Assembly: GCA_030669775.1 (NCBI GenBank)
Contig: DAOVCZ010000140.1
Coordinates: 1-5,663 of the forward strand
From: Chloroflexota bacterium
Lineage (GTDB): Bacteria > Chloroflexota > Anaerolineae > Anaerolineales > UBA4823
DNA: 5,663 nt
Reading direction: 5' to 3'
Positions 1 to 5,663 of the stretch are shown in pieces. Made by a program: the position numbers and the translations under genes. Under the pieces are notes generated by a model. It did no database searches. It had not been told where the DNA came from and worked only from the letters and a program-made list of their open reading frames with translations. How positions within the stretch are numbered: the first letter of the stretch is position 1; every line of letters begins with the position of its first letter.

Positions 1-1713
1 CTTCGCCCGGCGTCGGTTGGTCTCCTCGATCGCCCTTTGCATCGAATCCGTGACTCTGTCGGCGTACATGATCACCTTTCCCCGCACGTGGCGCGCCGCC
101 CGTCCGATCGTCTGGATTAACGCGGTGTCTGAACGTAGAAACCCCTCTTTGTCCGCATCCAGGATAGCTACCAAGGAGACTTCAGGCAAATCCAAGCCCT
201 CTCTCAGCAGATTAATCCCCACCACAACATCGAAAACTCCCAGGCGCAGGTCACGCAAGATCCCCACCCGTTCAAGCGTGTCGATCTCGGAGTGAAGATA
301 ATGAACCTTAACCCCCATTTCCATCAGATAATCTGACAGCTTCTCCGCCATACGCTTGGTCAATGTTGTCACCAGGGTGCGCTCACCGCGTTCCACTCGC
401 TGCCTGATTTCTGTAATTAAATCATCTACCTGCCCTTCAATCGGTCTCACTTCCACTTGTGGGTCTACCAGACCGGTTGGGCGGATAATCTGTTCCACAA
501 CTTGATCAGCTTTCTTGAGCTCGTATAGACCGGGAGTGGCCGAGGTATAGATCGTATATCCCATGTGCTCCTCAAATTCATCGAAGGCCAATGGGCGATT
601 ATCGAGCGCAGATGGCAGTCGAAAGCCATACTCGACCAGCACCTCTTTCCGAGAACGATCGCCATTAAACATGCCTCGCACCTGCGGAATCGTCATATGG
701 GATTCGTCTATCACCAACAGGTATTCGCCCGGCAGGTAATCCATCAATGTCCAGGGATGGGAACCCGTCTCTCGTTGGTCCATATGCCGTGAGTAGTTTT
801 CTATTCCCGAACAATACCCTACTTCCCGCAGCATTTCCAGATCATATAACGTGCGTTGTTCCAGGCGTTGGGCTTCCAGCAGTTTTTCCTCTGCTTGGAA
901 GTATTCTATCCTCTCGCCTAATTCACCCTCGATGTCCTTGATCGCTGCTCGCAACTTCTCCTCTTCAGTGATGAAATGTTTAGCAGGATAGATTGCTACT
1001 GATGCTAATTCACGTCGCAGTTCTCCTGTCACTGGGTTGAACTCTACAATTCGCTCAACTTCATCTCCGAAGAAGGTGATCCGGTAACCAAATTTATTCT
1101 GGTATGCCGGGATCAGTTCCAATGTATCCCCACGCACACGAAATGTGCCTGGGCGCAGTTCCATATCGTTGCGCTCGTAATGGCTTTCGACCATCTGCCT
1201 CAATAGTGAGTTCCGTCGGTATACGTTCCCACTTTCCAGATTTATCACCACTCGGCCATAAGCCTCTGGATTCCCAAGCCCGTATATACAGGAGACAGAG
1301 GCGACAATGACCACATCACTCCGCGACATCAACGCAGTCGTGGAAGCCAGCCGTAAACGCTCAATCTCCTCATTTACATCCGTCTCCTTTTCGATATATA
1401 AGTCATGCCGGGGCATATATGCCTCAGGTTGGTAGTAATCGTAATAAGAGACGAAGTACTCAACCGCATTATCGGGGAAGAAATCTTTAAACTCTGCATA
1501 CAGCTGTGCTGCCAGGGTCTTATTATGCGCCATTACAAGAGTTGGCTTCTGAATCTGCTCGATGAGCGATGCAATCGTATACGTTTTGCCTGTACCAGTG
1601 GCCCCGAGCAGCACCTGGTCGTGATATCCATCCCGGATACCCTTAACCAGCTGCTGGATGGCTTCAGGTTGATCTCCCGTTGGTTTAAATGGCGCTTGTA
1701 ATTTAAATTCCAT
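1..1713 (-). CDS. uvrB: UvrABC excinuclease subunit B (UvrB), 3' end cut by the window edge
   Basis: UvrB is the damage-verifying helicase-like subunit of nucleotide excision repair: UvrA loads it on DNA and it then recruits UvrC for incision. I translated the minus strand from ATG at 1713 and found an uninterrupted frame of 571 residues to the left edge. Visible landmarks are the N-terminal FKPTGDQPEAI motif (residues 9-19), Walker A GATGTGKT (37-44), the Tyr-rich beta-hairpin SYYDYYQPEAY (89-99), DESH (336-339), YTSATP (389-394), the motif V region VGINLLREGLDLPEVS, and motif VI QTIGRAARH (534-542). Family members are about 660-680 residues, so roughly the last 100, including the C-terminal UVR motif that contacts UvrC, lie outside the window. 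The start is supported by AGAGGA just upstream and by family alignment. No SOS-like operator is visible upstream, so expression probably comes from the upstream PHP gene. Identity is essentially certain. Confidence 0.98.
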   Translation of the reverse strand, partial: MEFKLQAPFKPTGDQPEAIQQLVKGIRDGYHDQVLLGATGTGKTYTIASLIEQIQKPTLVMAHNKTLAAQLYAEFKDFFPDNAVEYFVSYYDYYQPEAYMPRHDLYIEKETDVNEEIERLRLASTTALMSRSDVVIVASVSCIYGLGNPEAYGRVVINLESGNVYRRNSLLRQMVESHYERNDMELRPGTFRVRGDTLELIPAYQNKFGYRITFFGDEVERIVEFNPVTGELRRELASVAIYPAKHFITEEEKLRAAIKDIEGELGERIEYFQAEEKLLEAQRLEQRTLYDLEMLREVGYCSGIENYSRHMDQRETGSHPWTLMDYLPGEYLLVIDESHMTIPQVRGMFNGDRSRKEVLVEYGFRLPSALDNRPLAFDEFEEHMGYTIYTSATPGLYELKKADQVVEQIIRPTGLVDPQVEVRPIEGQVDDLITEIRQRVERGERTLVTTLTKRMAEKLSDYLMEMGVKVHYLHSEIDTLERVGILRDLRLGVFDVVVGINLLREGLDLPEVSLVAILDADKEGFLRSDTALIQTIGRAARHVRGKVIMYADRVTDSMQRAIEETNRRRAK

Positions 1714-1717
1714 ATTT

Positions 1718-1722
1718 CCTCT
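1718..1722 (-). promoter_or_regulatory. Shine-Dalgarno of uvrB
   Basis: Read on the minus strand this is AGAGG followed by A, four bases before the ATG at 1713. It fixes the uvrB start and lies between the stop of the possible micro-ORF (1728) and the uvrB start, so the two could be translationally coupled. Confidence 0.6.
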
Positions 1723-1727
1723 TTGAT

Positions 1728-1844
1728 TCAAGTCACAAACCACTCCTGAGGATTATCCAATTGTGCCGGTTTAATTGCTTCGAGATATTGGTTGATCACC
1801 TGGGATAGAAAGAGACTCCTCGAGCCTATGTTGGTGGCTATCAT
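1728..1844 (-). CDS. Possible 38-residue hypothetical small protein between the PHP gene and uvrB
   Basis: On the minus strand an ATG at 1844 opens a 38-codon frame that ends with TGA at 1730-1728, 14 bases before the uvrB start. It begins only four bases after the PHP stop codon. The product starts MIATNIGSRSLFLSQVINQY and ends in PAQLDNPQEWFVT. It has no cysteine, no membrane segment and no motif I recognise, and it reads as a soluble, possibly helical peptide. The upstream sequence holds only a weak AGAG at about nine bases as a ribosome site. The tight packing favours a real gene or a remnant of one, but a frame this short can occur by chance. The function is unknown. Confidence 0.3.
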   Translation of the reverse strand: MIATNIGSRSLFLSQVINQYLEAIKPAQLDNPQEWFVT

Positions 1845-1848
1845 TCTC

Positions 1849-2913
1849 TTAATCTCTTACATAGATCGGATTGCTGAAAATCCAACCCCGCTTTACACCT
1901 AAATAACGCAGGTATACTTCAACCCGATAAACACCAGGCTCAGTGGCAATGTAAGTACAAATTTCCCTTTTTTTCCAGGTCTTGATCACCTTTCCATCCT
2001 TCAGCAGGCGGCATTCAGCTCGCTGAGGGATGTGGATCTGCAGGGTTACGCCTTCATTAATCTCAATCTCATCCCCCATTCCAACAGTGCTATCTTTCCC
2101 CTGAGCATTGAATCGAAACCCACGGGTAGGTGCCGGTAAATCATACCCAATAAAGCAATGCCCGTTGCCAAGGGCATCTAGGATCATGTCGTGGTCTTGG
2201 TTGAAATCTCCGCTCAATGGCTGCTTTGTAAAAATATGAGTATTCACAGCCCGAAAATGGAATTCATACGGGAAAAGTGTCTTTCTAATCGGGCCGATTG
2301 AAACGCGAAACGCATGAGCATCCGACCCACCCACCGCGACCACTCGCTTGCCAGACTCTAACAGCTGATCCCATTTCTGTATGGTTTCTATAAATGGGCC
2401 ATGGGCGACCAGCTTCGAATTGAATCCAAAGTAAATGGCGCGCATCCAATTCTTCATCAATGACTTGAATTCTGACATGGCGTTCCATAATTCGATTCCG
2501 GTATAGTTCTCCACTTCCCACTTCTCCCAGGAAATATCTGGCTCTCCAAAAGCAGGAGCGGCTGGGTCAACTGGATGGGCAATAAAAGCCATACCTCCCG
2601 TTTTGTTAACGCTGTCCACCAGGTGTTGAGTGTCTTCCGCCAGCTCAGCCATTTCTCGACCAGCGCCAATTACCAGCAGATGATTCTTCTGTGGATTCGC
2701 AGTTTGGTCGTGTACCTCTTCCCCGACTATCAACAGCACTTTGCGATCCCCATCCTGGTAATATCCTGCCGGACCGTTCACTAAAACATTATGATCAGTG
2801 GTGATGACAGCATCCAAGCCAGCTTGTAGAGCCGCTTGTACGATATCCGCATGAGTCCCGGAACCGTCCGAGTATGTGGTATGCATGTGAAGGTTGATGA
2901 CAATTTCATTCAT
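1849..2913 (-). CDS. PHP-domain metal-dependent hydrolase, CehA/McbA-like
   Basis: This 354-residue protein belongs to the PHP (polymerase and histidinol phosphatase) superfamily, which uses a trinuclear metal site to cleave phosphoester or related bonds. The full ligand set appears present: H9 and H11 (HMH), D16, H41 (TTDHN), E66 (GEEVHD), H79 (NHLLVIG), H114 (AFIAHP), and D199 and H201 (GGSDAH). After about residue 260 comes a beta-rich C-terminal segment with the ending GWIFSNPIYVRD, which resembles the small beta-sandwich tail of CehA/McbA-type members, named after carbaryl hydrolases. The substrate cannot be inferred from sequence; phosphodiesterase and carbamate or amide hydrolase activities are both conceivable. 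There is no signal peptide, so it is probably cytoplasmic. The ATG at 2913 places HMH at the usual distance from the N-terminus, but no Shine-Dalgarno precedes it, so it may have a very short leader. It lies 135 bases upstream of uvrB on the same strand and probably shares its transcript. Confidence 0.9.
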   Translation of the reverse strand: MNEIVINLHMHTTYSDGSGTHADIVQAALQAGLDAVITTDHNVLVNGPAGYYQDGDRKVLLIVGEEVHDQTANPQKNHLLVIGAGREMAELAEDTQHLVDSVNKTGGMAFIAHPVDPAAPAFGEPDISWEKWEVENYTGIELWNAMSEFKSLMKNWMRAIYFGFNSKLVAHGPFIETIQKWDQLLESGKRVVAVGGSDAHAFRVSIGPIRKTLFPYEFHFRAVNTHIFTKQPLSGDFNQDHDMILDALGNGHCFIGYDLPAPTRGFRFNAQGKDSTVGMGDEIEINEGVTLQIHIPQRAECRLLKDGKVIKTWKKREICTYIATEPGVYRVEVYLRYLGVKRGWIFSNPIYVRD

Positions 2914-2920
2914 GGAGCGA

Positions 2921-2949
2921 TTGACGAAACATATAACGAAAGGTATAAT
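2921..2949 (+). promoter_or_regulatory. Near-consensus sigma-70 promoter for secG
   Basis: The -35 element TTGACG (2921-2926) and the -10 element TATAAT (2944-2949) are separated by exactly 17 bases. This differs from the housekeeping consensus only at the last -35 base. Transcription would start near 2956, giving a leader of about 29 bases before the secG GTG. The -35 box lies only seven bases from the ATG of the divergent PHP gene, so the two transcription units share this region. Confidence 0.78.
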
Positions 2950-2974
2950 CCGCCTGCTTAGATTAGTATTTCAC

Positions 2975-2979
2975 GGAGG
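2975..2979 (+). promoter_or_regulatory. Shine-Dalgarno of secG
   Basis: GGAGG sits five bases upstream of GTG at 2985. It selects this GTG, rather than a downstream ATG, as the secG start. Confidence 0.85.
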
Positions 2980-2984
2980 CGTTT

Positions 2985-3209
2985 GTGGATCGATATTTAG
3001 ATATTGCGATGATTATAACGTCAATTGCTTTGATTGTTAGCGTCATCCTACAAAGCAAAGGAGCTGGGTTGGGTGGCCTGACAGGTGGTGATACCGGCGC
3101 GGTTTTCACTGCCAGGCGTGGTGTCGAGAAAACACTCTTCCACATAACAGTTGGACTCAGCATTTTGTTCTTTGGATTAGCCATCGCGACAGTCGTTTTT
3201 ACTGGCTAA
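2985..3209 (+). CDS. secG: Preprotein translocase subunit SecG
   Basis: SecG is the small non-essential partner of SecY and SecE in the membrane translocon and assists SecA-driven export. The 74-residue product has the family layout: a first membrane helix (about residues 7-23), the conserved cytoplasmic loop LQSKGAGLGGLTGG followed by a Thr/Gly-rich stretch and FTARRGVEK, then a second membrane helix (about 53-72). It starts with GTG, chosen because a perfect GGAGG lies five bases upstream. The length is normal for the short SecG of many bacteria. A strong promoter lies just upstream and a strong terminator begins 45 bases after the stop, so it can form its own short transcript. The minus-strand frame over the same bases is a shadow. 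Confidence 0.95.
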   Translation: MDRYLDIAMIITSIALIVSVILQSKGAGLGGLTGGDTGAVFTARRGVEKTLFHITVGLSILFFGLAIATVVFTG

Positions 3210-3242
3210 TCACAGCTCTTAATGAGAACCAGGTCTATTAAT

Positions 3243-3260
3243 TCGCCGGTTTATGGGCGA
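3243..3260 (+). promoter_or_regulatory. Possible alternative (antiterminator-like) hairpin
   Basis: TCGCC (3243-3247) is exactly complementary to GGCGA (3256-3260), with an eight-base loop. The right arm overlaps the left arm of the terminator stem (3255-3259), so the two structures cannot form together. A five-pair stem is weak and may be chance. It is listed because its position fits an attenuation switch in front of the solute-binding protein gene. Confidence 0.3.
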
Positions 3261-3291
3261 TTCACGGCCCTGCCGGTGAACGCCCTTTTTT
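3255..3291 (+). terminator. Strong intrinsic terminator after secG
   Basis: The stem pairs GGGCG (3255-3259) with CGCCC (3281-3285), TTCAC (3261-3265) with GTGAA (3276-3280), and GGC (3266-3268) with GCC (3272-3274), with a CCT loop. A3260 and G3275 are single-base bulges. That gives 13 pairs followed directly by six T (3286-3291). It should end most secG transcripts. The next gene starts only eight bases after the T-run, so that gene depends on readthrough or on a promoter not recognised here. Confidence 0.88.
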
Positions 3292-3298
3292 GTTGCTT

Positions 3299-5005
3299 AT
3301 GAGAAAAATGGTTTGGCAGATCGTGATCGTTGTGGTTGCCTTGGCAGCCATCGCAGTATTGCTGTTCAGTCAGCAGTCCACGCTGCTGCCGATCACACCA
3401 GAGGTGAAGCCCTCCACTGGCGGTGTGTACTCAGAAGCCCTAGTTGGTTCATTCAACCGTTTGAACCCAGTCTTGGATTACACCAACTCTGCCGATCAGG
3501 ACGTCGACCGCCTCATTTTCAGCAGCTTACTCCGTTTCGACGATCGAGGATTGCCGGTTAATGATCTGATTGAATCGATGGGTATCTCCCAAAATGGACA
3601 AAATTACAACATCTCACTTCGGGAAAATGCTGTTTGGCATGATGGACAGCCGGTGACCAGCGAAGATGTGGTCTTTACAGTAGAACTTTTGCGTTCAGAG
3701 GACCTCCCAGTACCTGAAGATACACGCGCGCTTTGGCAGAATGTTGAAGCTGAAGCATTAGACGAAAATACTCTCCAATTTCGCCTCCCCGAGCCATATG
3801 CACCTTTCCTGGATTACCTGACTTTTGGTATCTTACCCAAGCATCTTCTAGGTGATCTTTCCCCGGCAGAGATCATCGATTCCCAATTCAATTTACAACC
3901 TGTTGGCAGCGGCCCTTATCGCTTTGATCAATTCCTGTTCGAAGATGATCAAATCATCGGAGTTTCATTGACTGCTTTTGAAGATTACTATAACGATCCA
4001 GCTTTCATCGAGCAGTTCACTTTCAAGTACTATCCGGATCCAGAAGCTGCGCTCTCCGCTTACCAGTCTGGAGATATCCTGGGAATCAGCCAGGTTACCA
4101 ATGACATTCTTCCTCAGGCTTTGCAGGAACCTAACCTGAATATGCACTCCGGTCAGGTCCCCTTGCTCTCGATCATATTCCTCAACTTGGATAACCCGCA
4201 AGTACCTTATTTCCAGGATGTTAACATCCGGCGGGCGTTATTGATGGGCATCGACCGCCAGCGGATTATCAACCAGTTAAAGGATGGTCAGACAACATTG
4301 GCTCATGGTCCCATCTTCCCAGGCAGCTGGGCGTATTATGACGGTATTGAGAAAATTGAATACGATCCGGACGCCGCCATCCAGATCCTGAGGGCGGCTG
4401 GTTACGCCATCCCCGCCGCTGGTAGCTCTGTGCGGACAAATGAAGAGGGACAATCTTTATCTTTTGAACTGGTATACCCATCGGGGGCCAAATACGAGCA
4501 GCTAGCTGAGGCTATTGCCAGTGATTGGCAGCGGTTGGGTGTGGAAGCGAATTTACAGGCAGTTGACTCCGATGATCTGGTCGCCACATATCTCGATCCG
4601 CGCGAATACGATGCAGCACTGGTGGATATCAACCTGACGAGTTCTCCCGACCCAGACCCCTACCCGTTCTGGGACCAGGCTCAAATCACAGGTGGGCAGA
4701 ATTATTCCAAGTGGAATGATCGTCAAGCCAGCGAATTCCTCGAAGAGGCCAGGGTCGAGTTGGATAGAACCGAACGTACCCGCTTGTACAACAATTTCCA
4801 GGTCCGCTTTGCCAGTGAGCTCCCCGCACTGCCTCTTTTTTATCCAATTTACAATTATGGGATCGATCAGCGCATTAACGGAGTTGCCATGGGTTCCTTG
4901 TACGAGGTAAGTGACCGGTTTGCCAATGTCACCAAATGGTTCCTGATTGCGGAACGTTCATTAGAAACAGCTGCCACGCAGGTCGAGACCACCGCAAGTC
5001 CTTAA
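3299..5005 (+). CDS. ABC transporter solute-binding protein, family 5 (peptide/nickel/oligopeptide type)
   Basis: This is an extracellular receptor of the DppA/OppA class, which captures peptides or other small ligands for an ABC importer. From ATG at 3299 the product is 568 residues. It has a basic MRK start, a hydrophobic segment (about residues 5-23), then GGVYSEALVGSFNRLNP opening the mature domain. Family features include VWHDGQPVTSEDVVFT (about 112-127), QPVGSGPYRFDQF (about 200-212), RRALLMGIDRQRI (about 311-323), the DPDPYPFWDQ segment near 451-460, and a C-terminal YPIYNYGI (about 515-522). There is no cysteine after the hydrophobic segment and no clear signal-peptidase site, so it is likely N-terminally membrane-anchored rather than a lipoprotein. 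Alternative starts are TTG at 3290, inside the terminator T-run, and ATG at 3308. None has a good ribosome site. No permease or ATPase gene follows in the window, so the ligand and transporter partners are unknown. Confidence 0.92.
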   Translation: MRKMVWQIVIVVVALAAIAVLLFSQQSTLLPITPEVKPSTGGVYSEALVGSFNRLNPVLDYTNSADQDVDRLIFSSLLRFDDRGLPVNDLIESMGISQNGQNYNISLRENAVWHDGQPVTSEDVVFTVELLRSEDLPVPEDTRALWQNVEAEALDENTLQFRLPEPYAPFLDYLTFGILPKHLLGDLSPAEIIDSQFNLQPVGSGPYRFDQFLFEDDQIIGVSLTAFEDYYNDPAFIEQFTFKYYPDPEAALSAYQSGDILGISQVTNDILPQALQEPNLNMHSGQVPLLSIIFLNLDNPQVPYFQDVNIRRALLMGIDRQRIINQLKDGQTTLAHGPIFPGSWAYYDGIEKIEYDPDAAIQILRAAGYAIPAAGSSVRTNEEGQSLSFELVYPSGAKYEQLAEAIASDWQRLGVEANLQAVDSDDLVATYLDPREYDAALVDINLTSSPDPDPYPFWDQAQITGGQNYSKWNDRQASEFLEEARVELDRTERTRLYNNFQVRFASELPALPLFYPIYNYGIDQRINGVAMGSLYEVSDRFANVTKWFLIAERSLETAATQVETTASP

Positions 5006-5279
5006 TAATTCTCTTGTAGTTTAGTCCTCGTCAATCCAAATTATTGCCTCACTCGACCTTTATACCTCAGAGCAGGTATTTTTTATCTACGATGTAGTAA
5101 GGAAAATTGGGGTATGGGAGGTTATTAGGGAGATCGATAATTTTTTAATCAGTAACCCACCGTGAGTGTCGAGATGTGTTCTCTCACTTACTTTTGTCTT
5201 CTGAATATTTGTCTCGAATTGTGGATTTGGTAAGAATTAGGTTTTCAACAACTTACTGCTGGGGTGATATTTATTCCAT
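5006..5279. other. AT-rich convergent intergenic region
   Basis: This 274-base stretch separates the 3' ends of two genes that point at each other. It is visibly richer in A and T than the flanking genes and carries no frame longer than about 20 codons from a plausible start. It contains one intrinsic terminator (5062-5084) and a weak inverted repeat, GTGAG (5162-5166) with CTCAC (5183-5187), without a following T-run. I see no promoter, tRNA or recognised RNA in it. Confidence 0.6.
5062..5084 (+). terminator. Intrinsic terminator after the solute-binding protein gene
   Basis: ATACCT (5062-5067) pairs perfectly with AGGTAT (5074-5079) around the loop CAGAGC, and a run of T follows (5079-5084). 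The stem is short and has only two GC pairs, so it is weaker than the terminator after secG. It lies 57 bases after the stop codon on the correct strand. Confidence 0.65.
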
Positions 5280-5663
5280 TCAAGGTGTGCGGTCATACAT
5301 GTTCTTATAGATGCTGAAAATCTCGTAAATCCCCTTAATATATTCACGGGTTTCTGCAAAGCGGATAACTTCCAAGTAAAGATCAGGATCTGGAGGCACC
5401 AGATTTTTCCAGGTCATTGCATTTCCAGGACCGCCATTGTAGGCCGCCAAGGCGCCGTAAAGATCACCGCTCAGAAAACCTCTTTGCCGGTTGAGGTAGT
5501 TGCTTCCCAAGTTAATACTGACCAGAGGTCGATAAAGGTCCTCATCCGTATAATTCGGCGGCCAACCGTCGTTCGCATAAATTTCCTGACCGGTACTCGG
5601 TATTATCTGCATTAATCCTCGTGCTCCAGCAGAAGAGTGGACAAAACCTTCGAATAAACTATC
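5280..5663 (-). CDS. Lytic transglycosylase, C-terminal SLT domain (GH23-like), 5' part outside the window
   Basis: Soluble lytic transglycosylases cleave the MurNAc-GlcNAc bond of peptidoglycan, forming 1,6-anhydro ends, and act outside the cytoplasmic membrane. The frame is open to the right edge. The visible 127 residues hold SSAGARGLMQIIPSTGQ (residues 10-26), the INLGSNYL helix, ALAAYNGGPGNA (about 71-82) and AETREYIKGI (about 103-112), all standard Slt/GH23 motifs. The ATG at 5612 is Met18 of this fragment, inside GLMQ, and is not the true start. The first visible codon is Asp (GAT) at the place where the family has its catalytic Glu (ES...GLMQ spacing of 18), so either this copy carries an unusual Glu-to-Asp change or a neighbouring residue serves. 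The C-terminal end is complete (TGA at 5280). The N-terminal part, including any signal peptide or repeat domain, is not visible. Confidence 0.92.
   Translation of the reverse strand, partial: DSLFEGFVHSSAGARGLMQIIPSTGQEIYANDGWPPNYTDEDLYRPLVSINLGSNYLNRQRGFLSGDLYGALAAYNGGPGNAMTWKNLVPPDPDLYLEVIRFAETREYIKGIYEIFSIYKNMYDRTP

Noticed and set aside
17..1701. Several plus-strand and one minus-strand open frames of 64-98 codons across 1-1701
   Set aside because: They lie entirely within the uvrB reading frame, mostly antisense, have no ribosome sites, and give low-complexity or unrecognisable proteins. They are shadows of uvrB.
1714..1760. SOS (LexA) operator upstream of uvrB
   Set aside because: No palindromic CTG-N10-CAG or GAAC-N4-GTTC element was found in the gap.
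2963..3184. Minus-strand 73-codon frame over secG
   Set aside because: Antisense shadow of the clearly recognised SecG frame.
3210..3298. A tRNA gene after secG, as found in some bacteria
   Set aside because: No T-loop GGTTCGA-like motif or cloverleaf arms; the hairpin present is an intrinsic terminator.
3944..3958. Perfect inverted repeat GATGAT-CAA-ATCATC
   Set aside because: It is inside the coding sequence of the solute-binding protein and explained by Asp-Asp and Ile-Ile codons; there is no operator-like context.
5107..5141. Promoter-like TTGGGG and GATAAT in the convergent gap
   Set aside because: The spacing is 23 bases, the -35 match is poor, and there is no gene downstream on that strand.
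5162..5187. Inverted repeat GTGAG/CTCAC in the convergent gap, considered as a terminator for the transglycosylase gene
   Set aside because: Only five pairs with a 16-base loop and no T-run on either strand.

Overview
This is an ordinary-looking stretch of bacterial chromosome with mixed housekeeping and envelope genes. GC content looks moderate (about half by eye), codon use appears even, and no mobile-element signature is visible. The product set is a UvrB, a CehA/McbA-type PHP protein, a very small SecG, a family 5 solute-binding protein whose N-terminal membrane segment has no lipobox cysteine, and a C-terminal SLT domain. Together these resemble what I associate with Chloroflexota (Anaerolineae-like) genomes. 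That placement is inference from protein style only and needs a database search.

Layout: positions 1-1713 (minus) hold the first 571 residues of uvrB, which runs off the left edge. Positions 1714-1848 are a short gap containing a possible 38-residue ORF. Positions 1849-2913 (minus) encode a complete PHP-domain metallohydrolase, probably cotranscribed with uvrB. Positions 2914-2984 are a compact divergent intergenic region with a near-consensus sigma-70 promoter (TTGACG, 17 bp, TATAAT) pointing right. Positions 2985-3209 (plus) encode SecG. Positions 3210-3298 hold a strong intrinsic terminator, with a possible competing hairpin, that ends immediately before the next start codon. Positions 3299-5005 (plus) encode an extracellular family 5 substrate-binding protein. 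Positions 5006-5279 are an AT-rich convergent intergenic stretch with a smaller intrinsic terminator. Positions 5280-5663 (minus) hold the C-terminal 127 residues of a lytic transglycosylase that enters from the right edge.

Functionally the window has a leftward unit (PHP protein, possible small ORF, uvrB; DNA repair plus an unknown hydrolase) and a rightward unit (secG and a solute-binding protein; secretion and uptake). These are followed by a convergent cell-wall enzyme. I see no CRISPR array, tRNA, rRNA, IS element, toxin-antitoxin pair or defence cassette. The points most worth a second look are the terminator/alternative hairpin in front of the solute-binding gene, the Asp at the position of the catalytic Glu of the transglycosylase, and the possible micro-ORF ahead of uvrB. 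I do not see evidence of a wholly new system here.
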